Below are positions 1 to 8,374 of a stretch of 64,000 nucleotides of DNA, piece by piece. The number at the start of each line of letters is the position of its first letter. Position 1 is the stretch's first letter. The notes beneath the pieces are model-generated. The model did no database searches. It was not told where the DNA came from and saw nothing but the letters and a program-made list of their open reading frames with translations. Both the position numbers and the translations under genes were made by a program. Source of the stretch: UBA8752 sp040261275 (GTDB lineage: Bacteria; Bacteroidota; Bacteroidia; Flavobacteriales_D; Sanyastnellaceae); NCBI GenBank assembly GCA_040261275.1, contig JBDQOI010000001.1, positions 1 through 64,000 on the forward strand. The letters are read 5' to 3'.

Positions 1-1047
1 CTTCTCGTACTCGAGGGTGCGGTCCACCAGGGTCTGCATCTCGGCCACCGTGTGGACGAGCATGCGGCCCACGAAGAACTCCGGGTAGTGGTCGTTGCCT
101 TCCACGAAGCCGTAGCAGGGATCGCAGTACCCGGTTCCGCCACTGTTGGTCACCAGCGTGGCCGGCACCTGGTCCTCATCGCCGGCGAGGATCACGTGGG
201 TCAAGCCTTCGTTGAAGTATTGGTCGGCCAGGAAATCCTTGACCTGGTCGTAATCGTTGTCGAAGTCGGCGGCGTACACCACCTCGGTCTCGAGGCCCTT
301 CTCGCGCTTCCATTGGATGAGCGGGGCGAGGACGTCGTCGTACATGGCGTCGGTGACCACGACCACCTTTCCGTGCTCCTCGATGTAGTCATAGCGCTGT
401 TCTACGCCCCCGGCGTTGAGGAAGCGGCGCGCGATGTCGCCCGCCATCCCCGGCGTCATGCGCACGGTGCTCTGGGCGGGGTTGATGGGGTTGGCTCCGG
501 TCTCCGTGACGCGCACGGTGATGGAGGAGTACGCGCGCAGGACCTGCGTCGCGGGGTTGTACTGGAAGGGGTGTTCCCAAACCACCTGGCCGCGAAGTCC
601 GCGCTCCACAAAGGGCGTGCGAAGCACCGCCGGTGCCTGGGGGTAGAAGGCGTCCTCCACGTAGACATCGCCCTTGGCAAACGGCACGGTGGCGGGGTCC
701 ACATTGCGGTAGAGGTTGCCCTTGCTGGGCGCCACCTCGATGTCGGTGAATTCGATGAACTCGGCGTCGACCACCTCGAGGGCGGTGCCCACCTGGCCGC
801 CGATGAGCAGCGTGGCGTCGACCTTGCTCAGGTCGGGCGCTCCGGCGCGGAGCAGCGGCGTGTCGCCGAGGACGCGCGGCACGATGGCCGTGCCCTCTTC
901 GGTTTCTACTTCGCCCAGCATGGGGTCGGAGAACGAGAACTGGATCACCGTGCCCTGAGGGCCGTCGGAGATCAAGGTGGCGTGCTGCGCCTGCGCTGCC
1001 CCCACCAGGAGCAGGGCGGTCAGGAAAGAGGTGAATCGGAAAGTCAT
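1..1047 (-). CDS. Gingipain-type C25 cysteine peptidase, N-terminal part (runs off window edge)
   Basis: Only the first 349 codons are present; the frame continues past base 1. Residues 1-21 form a signal peptide ending AAQAQ. Residues about 25-190 resemble the gingipain propeptide region. From about residue 215 the C25 fold begins, with GDEDQVP near residue 290, then DPCYG and YPEFFVGRM, all typical of family C25. The catalytic His-Cys dyad should lie further downstream and cannot be checked. C25 enzymes of Bacteroidota are normally exported by T9SS and act at the cell surface, or as a sortase in PorU. A PorU identity is not excluded because the C-terminus is missing. It follows the small T9SS-type gene after 11 bases on the same strand, so the two are probably cotranscribed. 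Confidence 0.85.
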   Translation of the reverse strand, partial: MTFRFTSFLTALLLVGAAQAQHATLISDGPQGTVIQFSFSDPMLGEVETEEGTAIVPRVLGDTPLLRAGAPDLSKVDATLLIGGQVGTALEVVDAEFIEFTDIEVAPSKGNLYRNVDPATVPFAKGDVYVEDAFYPQAPAVLRTPFVERGLRGQVVWEHPFQYNPATQVLRAYSSITVRVTETGANPINPAQSTVRMTPGMAGDIARRFLNAGGVEQRYDYIEEHGKVVVVTDAMYDDVLAPLIQWKREKGLETEVVYAADFDNDYDQVKDFLADQYFNEGLTHVILAGDEDQVPATLVTNSGGTGYCDPCYGFVEGNDHYPEFFVGRMLVHTVAEMQTLVDRTLEYEK

Positions 1048-1058
1048 GGTTTCAACAG

Positions 1059-1772
1059 TTATTCCAAGGTGAACCGGAGGGCCGGTTCGAGGGGGTCATA
1101 TCGTAGCAGGTAGCTTCCCACCGGCAGGTTTTCGGTGTTCAGCAGGGAATGGGTACCTGTCCACTGAAGTGTACAGAAGAGCAACGCCCCCGTGGGGCCG
1201 AAGAGTTGCACGGTGCCGGGGCGCTTTTTCGCAACGGGCCATTCCAGTACCAGTGGGGTGCCCGAAGTGGCCGGAACCGGGTACAGAATGGGGCGAGGGT
1301 TCGGATTCGGGACCTCCGGGGAAACGGACACCACGGAGGCGTCAGCGCGCAGGTCAAAGAAAATATGGACCAGCGCATCCTGGTTGCCCGTGGGCCAGAC
1401 CCAAAAGTGGAGGAAGCAGTTGCCCTCGGTCTCGAGGCTGTTGACGATGAGCTTGAGGAATCCGGCTCCTTCCGGTCCCATCGGCATCATGTCCGCATCG
1501 GCAGGTACGCCGGTGTAGCACTCTCCGAGGTCGCAGAGGTTCACATCCCAGGTCTCGGTCCATCCCCCATCGACCAACCGCCAGCTCAAACCCAGCGAGT
1601 CGCCGGTCTGGTTGGGAAAGTCAATTTGGAAGATGCGGGTGACGCTGTCGACCGCGAAGACGGACACGAGGCTGTCGGTCGGCGTGATGCCGAATGCGTC
1701 TTGCGCCTGCGCGGGAAGCTGTATCGCGAGCAAACACGCCACGACCGCGACCATCGGGTACCTGGAGACCAT
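1059..1772 (-). CDS. Small secreted protein with T9SS type A-like C-terminal sorting domain
   Basis: 237 residues from ATG 1772; an in-frame upstream extension is possible but lacks signal-peptide character. The N-terminus is a signal peptide (hydrophobic VAVVACLLAIQL, then PAQAQ). The middle, about 130 residues, has paired Cys and aromatic residues but no family I recognise. The last 75 residues look like a T9SS C-terminal domain: a YPVPA motif, a strand ending in FGPTGALL, then LNTENLPVGSYLLRYD. Such domains target proteins through the outer membrane for surface attachment or release. It sits 11 bases upstream of the C25 protease gene. A TAAATTGC box lies 6 bases upstream of the start. Function beyond secretion is unknown. 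Confidence 0.75.
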   Translation of the reverse strand: MVSRYPMVAVVACLLAIQLPAQAQDAFGITPTDSLVSVFAVDSVTRIFQIDFPNQTGDSLGLSWRLVDGGWTETWDVNLCDLGECYTGVPADADMMPMGPEGAGFLKLIVNSLETEGNCFLHFWVWPTGNQDALVHIFFDLRADASVVSVSPEVPNPNPRPILYPVPATSGTPLVLEWPVAKKRPGTVQLFGPTGALLFCTLQWTGTHSLLNTENLPVGSYLLRYDPLEPALRFTLE

Positions 1773-1778
1773 GGAGGT

Positions 1779-1786
1779 GCAATTTA
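1779..1786 (-). promoter_or_regulatory. -7-like box TAAATTGC
   Basis: Matches the TAnnTT core of the Bacteroidota -7 element and ends 6 bases before ATG 1772. It supports that start and implies a very short leader. No clear -33 element was seen. Confidence 0.35.
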
Positions 1787-1858
1787 GGCCAGGTCGGCAG
1801 GAAAAGTGGGCCATCCACGGACCTGGTTGGGCCATGCGCTCCTCCCGGAGACCGCATT

Positions 1859-2353
1859 TCATGCGTCCGGCAGGTCGGCTGAGCCGAAGCGCTGGTGGAG
1901 TGCCGCCTTGCGGTACGCAAACAGGTCTGCGACCTGGCGACTCACCCAGCGCCCGGCCACCGCTCGGCCCAAGGCGCCCAGGGGCAGGGCGTATTCGACC
2001 TCATCGGTGATGGCGGTTCCGCCCCCCGGCAAGGGCCGGAACGCGTGGCGGTGGTGCCAGCGGGCAAAAGGTCCGCGCAACTGAATGTCGGTGAACCTCC
2101 CCTCCCCGGAGGGATGGGCTCCGGGCGGATGGACCTCTTCGATGAGTGTGGTCCACCCCGAACGGATGGGCCAGAGCGGCATCACGGAAACTTGAACGCG
2201 GTGACCAGCGCTGATCACGGCATCGCCCCCCTCACCCACGCGCAGGCGCTGGTCGGGCGGCGTCAGACTCTCGAGGTTACGGGCGGTGGTGAAGAAGGCC
2301 CAAACCTCATCGATGGGGGCGGCGACGCCCACGCAGTCGTGGATGGTGCTCAA
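1859..2353 (-). CDS. SRPBCC (START-like) family protein
   Basis: 164 residues. It begins with TTG at 2353, which overlaps the TGA of the upstream gene (TTGA), so translation is probably coupled. The start is supported by the family pattern: the N-terminus reads VAAPIDEVWAFFTTARNLE, typical of polyketide-cyclase/coenzyme-Q-binding-like SRPBCC proteins, followed by LTPP. Strands ending in the C-terminal helix (VADLFAYRKAALHQRF) complete a single SRPBCC domain. These proteins form a hydrophobic cavity that binds lipids or other small ligands. The ligand cannot be inferred here. No signal peptide, so cytoplasmic. Confidence 0.8.
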   Translation of the reverse strand: MSTIHDCVGVAAPIDEVWAFFTTARNLESLTPPDQRLRVGEGGDAVISAGHRVQVSVMPLWPIRSGWTTLIEEVHPPGAHPSGEGRFTDIQLRGPFARWHHRHAFRPLPGGGTAITDEVEYALPLGALGRAVAGRWVSRQVADLFAYRKAALHQRFGSADLPDA

Positions 2354-2823
2354 TGACAGAGGGCGTCGGCGGCCCAGGCGGCCATGAGGAGATCGGGCTT
2401 GGCGCCGCTCTGAAAGCCGAGTGCCTGTATGTAGCCCGCGGAAGCGCTGAGCAGCTTGTTGGAGGGGTACGATGGGTCGGTATTGAAGTCCAGGTCGATC
2501 TGCTCCACCTTCACGCCGGTCTCCTCGCGCAGCAGGTGCGCCAAGGCCACTGAACGTTCAGTCTCACCCCAGAGCTTGGTCCAAATGTCCTCGATGCGCG
2601 GCACCTTTTCCTTGCGGTAGATGACGTGGGCCCCGGCTTGGGGATAGCGGAAGACGACGGTGGTAACGTAGACGGTGTAGCCGCGGTAGTTCTGGCTGTC
2701 GCAGCCTACGTAGAGGCCGAAGCGGCTCCCAGAACCCCTCATTTCGGATACGTATTCACAGACATCAAAGGACCGGCGTCCCCCCATGGTTTTAAAGCTT
2801 CGGTCGGATCTGTCACTGTCCAT
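2350..2823 (-). CDS. YkuK-like (DUF458) RNase H-fold protein
   Basis: 157 residues. Matches the YkuK/DUF458 family (predicted RNase H-like fold) through the GLYVGCDSQNYRG segment, the VVFRYPQAGAHVIYRKEK strand-turn, a central helix with LWGETERSVALAHLL, and the C-terminal GFQSGAKPDLLMAAWAADAL. The Asp in VGCDSQ is a plausible metal ligand by analogy with RNase H folds. The biochemical role of the family is not established. It leads the operon with the SRPBCC gene. A TAACTTGA box lies exactly 4 bases before the ATG, so the mRNA is probably leaderless. Confidence 0.8.
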   Translation of the reverse strand: MDSDRSDRSFKTMGGRRSFDVCEYVSEMRGSGSRFGLYVGCDSQNYRGYTVYVTTVVFRYPQAGAHVIYRKEKVPRIEDIWTKLWGETERSVALAHLLREETGVKVEQIDLDFNTDPSYPSNKLLSASAGYIQALGFQSGAKPDLLMAAWAADALCH

Positions 2824-2827
2824 GCCT

Positions 2828-2835
2828 TCAAGTTA
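2828..2835 (-). promoter_or_regulatory. -7-like box TAACTTGA, 4 bases before ATG 2823
   Basis: TAnnTT core placed exactly 4 bases upstream of the start, the same spacing as eleven other genes in this window. Transcription would begin at or next to the A of ATG. Confidence 0.5.
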
Positions 2836-2942
2836 GGAAGGATGTCGGCGGTCCCGGATACCCTTGACGTGGCTTCTCCACAACTTGTCATGAAGGCCCA
2901 GAAGGGGGGCTTCGGTGGAGAAGGAGATGGAATCGTCCGGAA

Positions 2943-2967
2943 ATGGAAACACCCGCCGTTGCGGGTG
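2943..2967 (-). terminator. Hairpin CACCCGC-AACG-GCGGGTG followed by a T-rich tract
   Basis: Seven-base perfect GC-rich stem with a 4-base loop; on the minus strand it is followed by TTTCCATTT. It could end the candidate small RNA or read-through from the kinase gene. Confidence 0.45.
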
Positions 2968-3028
2968 CTTCTCTACGATTCACAACTGTGATTGACTTCA
3001 ACAAGGTTGAAGTGCCTGTCAACCACAC
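2943..3028 (-). ncRNA. Candidate small RNA, about 80-90 nt
   Basis: A transcript starting about 3028 from the promoter at 3033-3064 would hold, in order: a long stem-loop (core ACTTCAAC/GTTGAAGT around loop CTT at 2995-3013, extended by GGTTGA pairing with TCAATC), a linker, and a terminator-like hairpin CACCCGC-AACG-GCGGGTG (2950-2967) followed by TTTCCATTT. Promoter, structured body and terminator in a protein-free, AT-rich gap are what a small RNA gene looks like. No known RNA family is recognised. Alternatively the hairpin is simply the terminator of the histidine kinase that ends at 3161. Confidence 0.3.
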
Positions 3029-3032
3029 AAGT

Positions 3033-3064
3033 CCAAGATACACATTATATTCACTTCAGCCAAA
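3033..3064 (-). promoter_or_regulatory. Bacteroidota-type promoter TTTG-N20-TATCTTGG
   Basis: On the minus strand TTTG (3061-3064) is followed after 20 bases by TATCTTGG (3033-3040), close to the Bacteroidota consensus TTTG-N19/20-TAnnTTTG. The upstream flank is very AT-rich. It does not immediately precede a recognised protein gene, hence the small RNA proposal. Confidence 0.45.
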
Positions 3065-3160
3065 GTTATATATGCTTCTGTCTATTTATTTAATTGTTTG
3101 GTCTACATCTTTGCGAGCCTAACCGACCAAAATACCGTCTTCGGTCTCTCGCAAATTGGC

Positions 3161-5185
3161 TCACAGAAACTGCAGAAGCGCCCGCCTCAATTCTTCCGGC
3201 GAATAGGGCTTGGCCAAGTACGCATCCATTCCCACCCGAACACCTTCAGACCGATCCGAATCCGATGCAAAAGCACTGATGCCCACAATGGGCACCTGCT
3301 TACCCGACGGCAGATTCCGAATGCGACGGGTTGCTTCGAGACCATCGCATTCGGGCATTTGAACGTCCATCAACAACAAGTCGAAAGTGCCCGAGCGGAA
3401 TGTATCGACCGCCTCGATCCCATTGGTCGTCACGGTGTAATCCACCCCCCAGTTTTTTAGCAGTTGGCTGATGTACATCACGTTGACCGCATTGTCTTCC
3501 GCAATGAGAATGCGTTGCCCAGCCAAGCGGGAAATGTCTTGCTTTTGCGGGTCCCTCTTCGGCTCGTCTGCCGGCTCCACGGCGATGCGAAAACGAAACG
3601 CACTCCCTTTGCCCACCTCGCTTTTGACCTCCACCTCCCCCCCGTGCAGATGGCAAAGTTCCCTGACGATGGTCAACCCCAACCCGCTCCCCTGTCGCAA
3701 CTCTCCTTCTTCGGGTTCGACCTGACCAAATCGTTCAAATATGGCCTTCAGGTCTTTTTCAGGTATACCGCGACCGGAGTCCCTGACCTCCACGTGCAAT
3801 CCCATTTGGCCGTCTCCATGTCCTTCCGTGCGGGCGGTAAGAACCACCTCGCCGCGATTTGTGAATTTCGTCGCGTTGCCCACGAGGTTCATCAGGATTT
3901 GGGTCAATACTCCTCGATCGAGCCTTAAGAGTGTGGGCATATCCGGATCCCAGTTCAAGGCGAGGTTTACTCCCTTCTTGGCGAGCAGCAAGCGATAGGT
4001 ATCGATGACCGAATCGAAAATGGGCTTGACCTCCACAGGGGCGGCGTTCAGCTTCGCGTGTCCGTCTTCCATCCGCGCCAGGTCGAGCACGTTGTCCAGG
4101 ATGCCCTTGAGGAGTTTTCCGCCCTGCACCAACGCCTTCACGAATTCCTGCTGGTCGTCCGTTAATTGCGATGATTCCAAAAGGCGCGCCATGCCCAATA
4201 TGGCATTCATAGGCGTGCGCACCTCATGGCTCATCCGCGCCAGAAAGGCCCGTTCGGCGAACCGTGCGGCATCCGCTTCATTCTTTGCCCGAATGAGCTC
4301 CTTCTCGTCCCGCTTGCGCTCGGTGATGTCATAGTGGATGCCCATCGAGCCCAAGACCTCTCCCCCCGTCCCCAGCAGGGGAACACCGCTGATGAGCAAC
4401 CACACCTCCTCTCCGGCCTTGTTCCGAATGGGAACTTCGTACAACCCGCTCTCCCCAACGTTCCGCTGGCGGGTGCGCTCGTCCATCAGCTTCCTGTCCT
4501 CCTCCCTCATGAGCACCTCCGAGGCCTTCCTCCCCAGCAGTTCCTCTTCGCTGTATCCCACAATGGAACAGAACCTCGGATATGCGCGTACGATCCGCTC
4601 TTCATTGTCCACCTCCAGGATGCCCAGCATCATGTTTTCGATGATGCCGCGGTAATGTTCCTCCGAACGGCGGAGGGCGAATTGCAGCCGGTGCTGATCC
4701 GTAATGTCCCGGGCCATGCCTTGGACCTCCCACACTTCACCTTCCGATGTCACGTGCTTTTTCAGGTGAAGGCTCAACCACCGCTCGTCGCCCAATCGAT
4801 TGACCACCGGCACATCCACGAGCAGAAAAGAAGACGGTTCCTCAGGATTCCTCAGCCATTGGGTGATTTCGTTCAACAGCTTTCGGTTCGCCATGGTACC
4901 GAGCACCTCCAAGAAGCGCTGTCCGGTTTCCTGGCTCTCCTGGGTCCCGAGCATGCGCCGTCCGGCAGCATTCATATAGGTGATGCACCCCTTTCTGTCC
5001 AGGGTGAAAATGCCATCCGCCGCCTTGTCGAGAATGGCCAAATCGGGGGCGGCTGTGGAGGGCGTGTTCCCTTCATCAGCGCCTGTGCCTTCCCCCTTTT
5101 CCCCGAGCTGACTTCGCAGACGGGCGCATTCATTCTCCAAAGCTTGAAGACGCCGACGCAAGTCGTTTTGGGACGATGTTGGCAT
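3161..5185 (-). CDS. Hybrid sensor histidine kinase (PAS-PAS-HisKA-HATPase-REC)
   Basis: 674 residues from ATG 5185; an upstream in-frame ATG at 5254 would overlap the divergent gene start, so the shorter form is preferred. No membrane segments, so cytoplasmic. A coiled coil (residues 5-30) precedes two PAS domains with PAC motifs (about 50-165 and 180-300). HisKA has the phospho-acceptor His in RMSHEVRTPMNAILG. The ATPase domain shows N box LMNLVGNATKFT, G1 DSGRGIP and G2 GSGLGL. The C-terminal receiver has phospho-acceptor Asp in LLLMDVQMPE and Lys in LAKPYS. The complete His-Asp set implies phosphotransfer to a separate Hpt, for which 42782-43099 is one candidate in this window. Signal unknown; divergent from the LysM/SGNH/MBOAT operon, which it might regulate. 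Confidence 0.9.
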   Translation of the reverse strand: MPTSSQNDLRRRLQALENECARLRSQLGEKGEGTGADEGNTPSTAAPDLAILDKAADGIFTLDRKGCITYMNAAGRRMLGTQESQETGQRFLEVLGTMANRKLLNEITQWLRNPEEPSSFLLVDVPVVNRLGDERWLSLHLKKHVTSEGEVWEVQGMARDITDQHRLQFALRRSEEHYRGIIENMMLGILEVDNEERIVRAYPRFCSIVGYSEEELLGRKASEVLMREEDRKLMDERTRQRNVGESGLYEVPIRNKAGEEVWLLISGVPLLGTGGEVLGSMGIHYDITERKRDEKELIRAKNEADAARFAERAFLARMSHEVRTPMNAILGMARLLESSQLTDDQQEFVKALVQGGKLLKGILDNVLDLARMEDGHAKLNAAPVEVKPIFDSVIDTYRLLLAKKGVNLALNWDPDMPTLLRLDRGVLTQILMNLVGNATKFTNRGEVVLTARTEGHGDGQMGLHVEVRDSGRGIPEKDLKAIFERFGQVEPEEGELRQGSGLGLTIVRELCHLHGGEVEVKSEVGKGSAFRFRIAVEPADEPKRDPQKQDISRLAGQRILIAEDNAVNVMYISQLLKNWGVDYTVTTNGIEAVDTFRSGTFDLLLMDVQMPECDGLEATRRIRNLPSGKQVPIVGISAFASDSDRSEGVRVGMDAYLAKPYSPEELRRALLQFL

Positions 5186-5252
5186 TTTGTGATGGGCCGT
5201 GGACTCTGAACCGATAAGATACAGCCTATTCGCTCCATCTTCGTGGGGCTTC

Positions 5253-6638
5253 ATGGCAGATTACAACGCCCGCCCTTGTCATTGGATGCTCGCCTTTCTC
5301 GGGTTCCTCATCCCTGTCCTGATGCAGGGCCAACCGGACCTCGTCGGCTGGGACGGCATCATCCGGTCCATGCGTTACGCGCATTGGGTAGAGGAGTTGG
5401 AGGCCATTGAACCCGGTTGCCTTCTCACGGAGACAGAGCCCCAACTGGACCCCCAGCGGTTCAAGGTGCGCACCCCTTGGGCCGAGCGACTGACCGAACA
5501 ACTCGAGGCACTGCCCATGGCTGAGCACCACGCCGACCGGGCTTTGCAGCGGTTGCTCGCCGATGGCATGCTCAATTTCCGGCTGATGTGTGCAGCAGCT
5601 GACCGGCATCAACCGCAGGTGGCTCAAGCCTTTGAAGACAATGGGCTGCCCGCGGAGTGGGCGCTTCTCCCCTTGGCGCTGACCGGATGGGACAATGCCT
5701 ACTACGGTCCGGGCCGGAGGGCAGGAGCATGGGCCATGAATTTCGCATCGGCCCAGGTGCACGGTCTTGAGATTCGCCGGGGATGGGACGAACGCCACCT
5801 TCCCGAGATCATGACTCCGGCCGCGGTCGCCCATGCCCGGTCCGCTACAGACCACTTTCCGGGCGATCCGCTCCTTCAGGTCCTGGCCTTCGTTCGGGGG
5901 CACCATGCCGCAAGACGATGGAATCCGGAATCGCTCGATGCGGAATTGCTCGAGTGGTGCCATCTCCTCCGCGTCATCCTCCAAGTAGAGCGCAACTTCG
6001 ACCGCGACGACATGCATTCCCTGTGGCTCATTCGGGAGCGGCAGACCGCCTCCCTCCGCTGCGCCGAAGGGACGGGCGCAGTGGGCTTTTTCAGCGCGCT
6101 GGTGGATGACCCTGTCGTCACCTCGGCATTGAAGGCGGAAAATCCTTGGTTCACCACGGATTCCTTTCGGCTCGCTCATCCGGCTGCCGCACTGAGGATA
6201 CCTCCATCGGCGGTGCACGCCTTGCCCGCAGATGCCCTTCCCTGTGGCAACCGGCCCTCGACGCTGAACACGCTGGAGGTCATCCTTCACGAGATTGCAC
6301 CGGGCGAAGTCCTGGGCATCATCGCCAGGGACTATGGCGTGCGCATCGAAGACATCCAGCGGCACAATGGCCTCGTTGGCGACCTCATCCGGGTGGGACA
6401 ACTCATCGAGATTCCCGGGGGAACGCGGCCCCGAGTTCGGACGGCGGGCCCTTCCCCGGTGGAGGAAAATGCCACCGATGATGTTCCGTGGGTCTGGCAC
6501 ACGGTGCAGGAAGGAGAGTCTTTTTGGTCCATCGCCCGACAATACGACCATGCTGAAATGGACGACCTCATGCGGATGAACGACATCCCTGCCGAGTCGC
6601 TGCGTCCGGGTATGAAGCTGCGCATCCCCCCGCCATGA
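5253..6638 (+). CDS. LysM protein with degenerate lytic transglycosylase-like domain
   Basis: 461 residues; ATG 5253, with a hydrophobic signal or anchor segment at residues 11-25. Residues about 105-230 align with the MltD-type SLT fold: NGLPAEWALLPLALTGW matches the family pattern GLP-x-L-x-LPL-x-ESGF, and GWDERHLPEIMTPAAVAHA matches the DERRDP-ATEAA helix region. The catalytic Glu is replaced by Leu143 (LALTG instead of x-ESG), so lytic activity is unlikely. Two LysM repeats follow (about residues 358-400, and 411 to the end, ending RIPPP), which normally bind peptidoglycan GlcNAc. First gene of a four-gene operon, with ATGA overlap to the SGNH gene. Probably a periplasmic glycan-binding scaffold. 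Confidence 0.75.
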   Translation: MADYNARPCHWMLAFLGFLIPVLMQGQPDLVGWDGIIRSMRYAHWVEELEAIEPGCLLTETEPQLDPQRFKVRTPWAERLTEQLEALPMAEHHADRALQRLLADGMLNFRLMCAAADRHQPQVAQAFEDNGLPAEWALLPLALTGWDNAYYGPGRRAGAWAMNFASAQVHGLEIRRGWDERHLPEIMTPAAVAHARSATDHFPGDPLLQVLAFVRGHHAARRWNPESLDAELLEWCHLLRVILQVERNFDRDDMHSLWLIRERQTASLRCAEGTGAVGFFSALVDDPVVTSALKAENPWFTTDSFRLAHPAAALRIPPSAVHALPADALPCGNRPSTLNTLEVILHEIAPGEVLGIIARDYGVRIEDIQRHNGLVGDLIRVGQLIEIPGGTRPRVRTAGPSPVEENATDDVPWVWHTVQEGESFWSIARQYDHAEMDDLMRMNDIPAESLRPGMKLRIPPP

Positions 6639-8374
6639 ACCCGGAAACCGAACCGCGCGATCAGAGGTGGCAAGGGGTGATGGCCCTGGCCGTTGTGGGA
6701 TTTGCCGTGATGGGCGTCGCCGCCTTCCTTCCCGCAGAGGGGGTGCAAATCGCGGGGCGAACCTTGCGCGTGAACCTGCCCGAGTCTTGGCCACAACCTT
6801 GGCGCGCGCCGTCCGATGTACCGGTGGTTCCCCGATGGAAGCCTGAGGATGTTTCGGCCTTGCTGGCCCGATACGATTCGGGATGGTACGCCGCCACCCA
6901 AGCGCCCCAAACTGACGCCACAGCCCCGAAGGAGAGCGCGGCCACGGGTGACACTGCGACCCAAGTTGGAATCCCGACAGGGCCCGAAACTGAAGCCCCT
7001 GCCGCTTCTCCCGAGCCCCGTCCGGCGCCTGCAGGCTCCGATGAAAGGACCGCTGCCGCTGCTGCTGCTGCGGGAGAATCCGAGTCGGGAACCCAGGGAC
7101 GAACGGCCCCTTCTCGGCTGGAGATTCCAAAAATGACGCAAGCGTTGCCCTCAGCCTTGCAACTGCAGATTCCGGAATCCGCCCGCGCACGCTTCTCGAG
7201 GCTCTTTGCCCGATTGGTGGAACACGGGGACGTCGAGGTCCTGCACTACGGTGACAGCCAAATCGAAGGCGACCGCATATCCGGCGTCATGCGCGACGCG
7301 TGGCAACGGCGATGGGGAGGTTACGGCCCGGGTCTCCAAGCTCCGGTGCCGCTGGTGCAGAGTTTTGCCCTCCGCCAACAGCACGAAGGACCTTGGACCC
7401 GGCATACCCGCTACGGCCGCCGGGACACCACGGACGCGGACGAGCGATACGGCCTGCTGGCCTGCTATGCCGAATGGGAAGGTGCCCCCGGTGAATCGGC
7501 CTGTCTCGGGTGGGGACCGGAACCCCGCACCCACCCGCAATTCTCGCGCTGGAATGGCGTGCGCATCTGGCATGACAGTGTCGCATTCTCCTCCCCTGTT
7601 TTCCTGGATGGGCAGCCCGTAGACACCCTGATTGCCGGCACGCCATCCGGCGCTTTGACCCTCACCTTGGAGGCCACAAGCGGCACAAATGCCCATGAAT
7701 TGTGCTTCGGCACTCCTCCGAGGCTATTTGCCTTGGAGCCCTTGGGTGCAGGCGTGCAGTGGCACGGGGTGCCCATGCGCGGCAGCTCCGGCACCCTCTT
7801 CCGCAAGCTCGATCGGGCACAACTCTCCCTCCAATTGCGCACCCTCTCCCCCGACCTTGTGATCCTGCAATACGGCGGAAACTTCGTACCCCATTGTGCC
7901 CCCGAGGGAGGTGCCGAGCGCTACGCCGATTGGTTTTCCGCACAATTGCGGTTGTTCAAACGGCTTCTCCCCGAAGCGGCCCTGCTGGTCATCGGACCGT
8001 CGGACATGGCCGAAAAGACCGGAGTGGAGTGGACGCCCTATCCCCAATTGGGCGCCGTTCGTGACGCGCTGAAGGGTGCGGCGGCGCAAGAAGGCGTGGC
8101 CTATTGGGACCTGCTGGAAGTCATGGGGGGCCTCGGCAGCATGCCCGCCTGGGTGGGCAGCGCCCCGCCTTTGGCAGGACCGGATCACGTCCACTTCACG
8201 CCGCTGGGCGCCAAGCGCGTCGGCACCCTGCTGGATCGTGCTTTCCTTTCGGCCTATGGGGATTGGCAGCGCCAATGGTCCCCACCGGCCCCGGGTGGAT
8301 TGTCCCCACGGACGGTACAGCCCTTGGTTCAACCGGCCTCGAATTCACTCCAACTCCAACGGAATGAGGAGTAG
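6635..8374 (+). CDS. Membrane-anchored SGNH/GDSL hydrolase-family protein
   Basis: 579 residues, starting in an ATGA overlap with the previous stop. Layout: cytoplasmic tail, one membrane helix (residues about 15-32), a Pro/Ala/Thr-rich linker to about 165 with an Ala run, then the SGNH domain. Block I is LHYGDSQIEGDRI (nucleophile Ser), block III region LQYGGNFV, and block V GPDHVHFTPLGA gives the Asp-x-x-His pair. SGNH proteins paired with MBOAT proteins (PatB, AlgX/AlgJ, DltD types) transfer or remove O-acyl groups on envelope polymers outside the membrane. Operon partners are a LysM pseudo-transglycosylase, a second SGNH protein and an MBOAT. Acetyltransferase versus esterase activity cannot be told from sequence. 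Confidence 0.8.
   Translation: MNPETEPRDQRWQGVMALAVVGFAVMGVAAFLPAEGVQIAGRTLRVNLPESWPQPWRAPSDVPVVPRWKPEDVSALLARYDSGWYAATQAPQTDATAPKESAATGDTATQVGIPTGPETEAPAASPEPRPAPAGSDERTAAAAAAAGESESGTQGRTAPSRLEIPKMTQALPSALQLQIPESARARFSRLFARLVEHGDVEVLHYGDSQIEGDRISGVMRDAWQRRWGGYGPGLQAPVPLVQSFALRQQHEGPWTRHTRYGRRDTTDADERYGLLACYAEWEGAPGESACLGWGPEPRTHPQFSRWNGVRIWHDSVAFSSPVFLDGQPVDTLIAGTPSGALTLTLEATSGTNAHELCFGTPPRLFALEPLGAGVQWHGVPMRGSSGTLFRKLDRAQLSLQLRTLSPDLVILQYGGNFVPHCAPEGGAERYADWFSAQLRLFKRLLPEAALLVIGPSDMAEKTGVEWTPYPQLGAVRDALKGAAAQEGVAYWDLLEVMGGLGSMPAWVGSAPPLAGPDHVHFTPLGAKRVGTLLDRAFLSAYGDWQRQWSPPAPGGLSPRTVQPLVQPASNSLQLQRNEE

Larger units (their letters stand above)
2836..3160. other. AT-rich intergenic spacer without a supported protein gene
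   Basis: About 325 bases between the ykuK-like gene and the end of the hybrid kinase. Bases about 3030-3110 are strikingly AT-rich compared with the GC-rich surroundings. It holds a good minus-strand promoter (3033-3064), two inverted repeats (2995-3013 and 2978-2992) and a GC-rich hairpin (2950-2967). A GTG-initiated 46-codon frame starting at 3028 is open, but has no recognisable product and is probably fortuitous. Confidence 0.5.

Noticed and set aside
52..1113. Long open frame on the plus strand opposite the C25 protease
   Set aside because: Antisense shadow in GC-rich DNA; composition is unlike real proteins and the minus strand encodes a clear gingipain-like protein.
2891..3028. GTG-initiated 46-codon open frame downstream of the 3033-3064 promoter, with the start 4 bases after the box
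   Set aside because: No recognisable product, and it spans two hairpins more consistent with a structured RNA; kept only as a caveat to the small RNA proposal.
7051..7071. GCT/GCC triplet run in the first SGNH gene as a phase-variation tract
   Set aside because: Triplet changes would not alter the reading frame and the run is imperfect; it simply encodes the Ala-rich linker.
5226..7190. Minus-strand open frame of about 650 codons opposite the LysM and SGNH genes
   Set aside because: The plus strand has two clear families with overlapping starts; the antisense product is low-complexity and rich in Arg, Pro and Gly.
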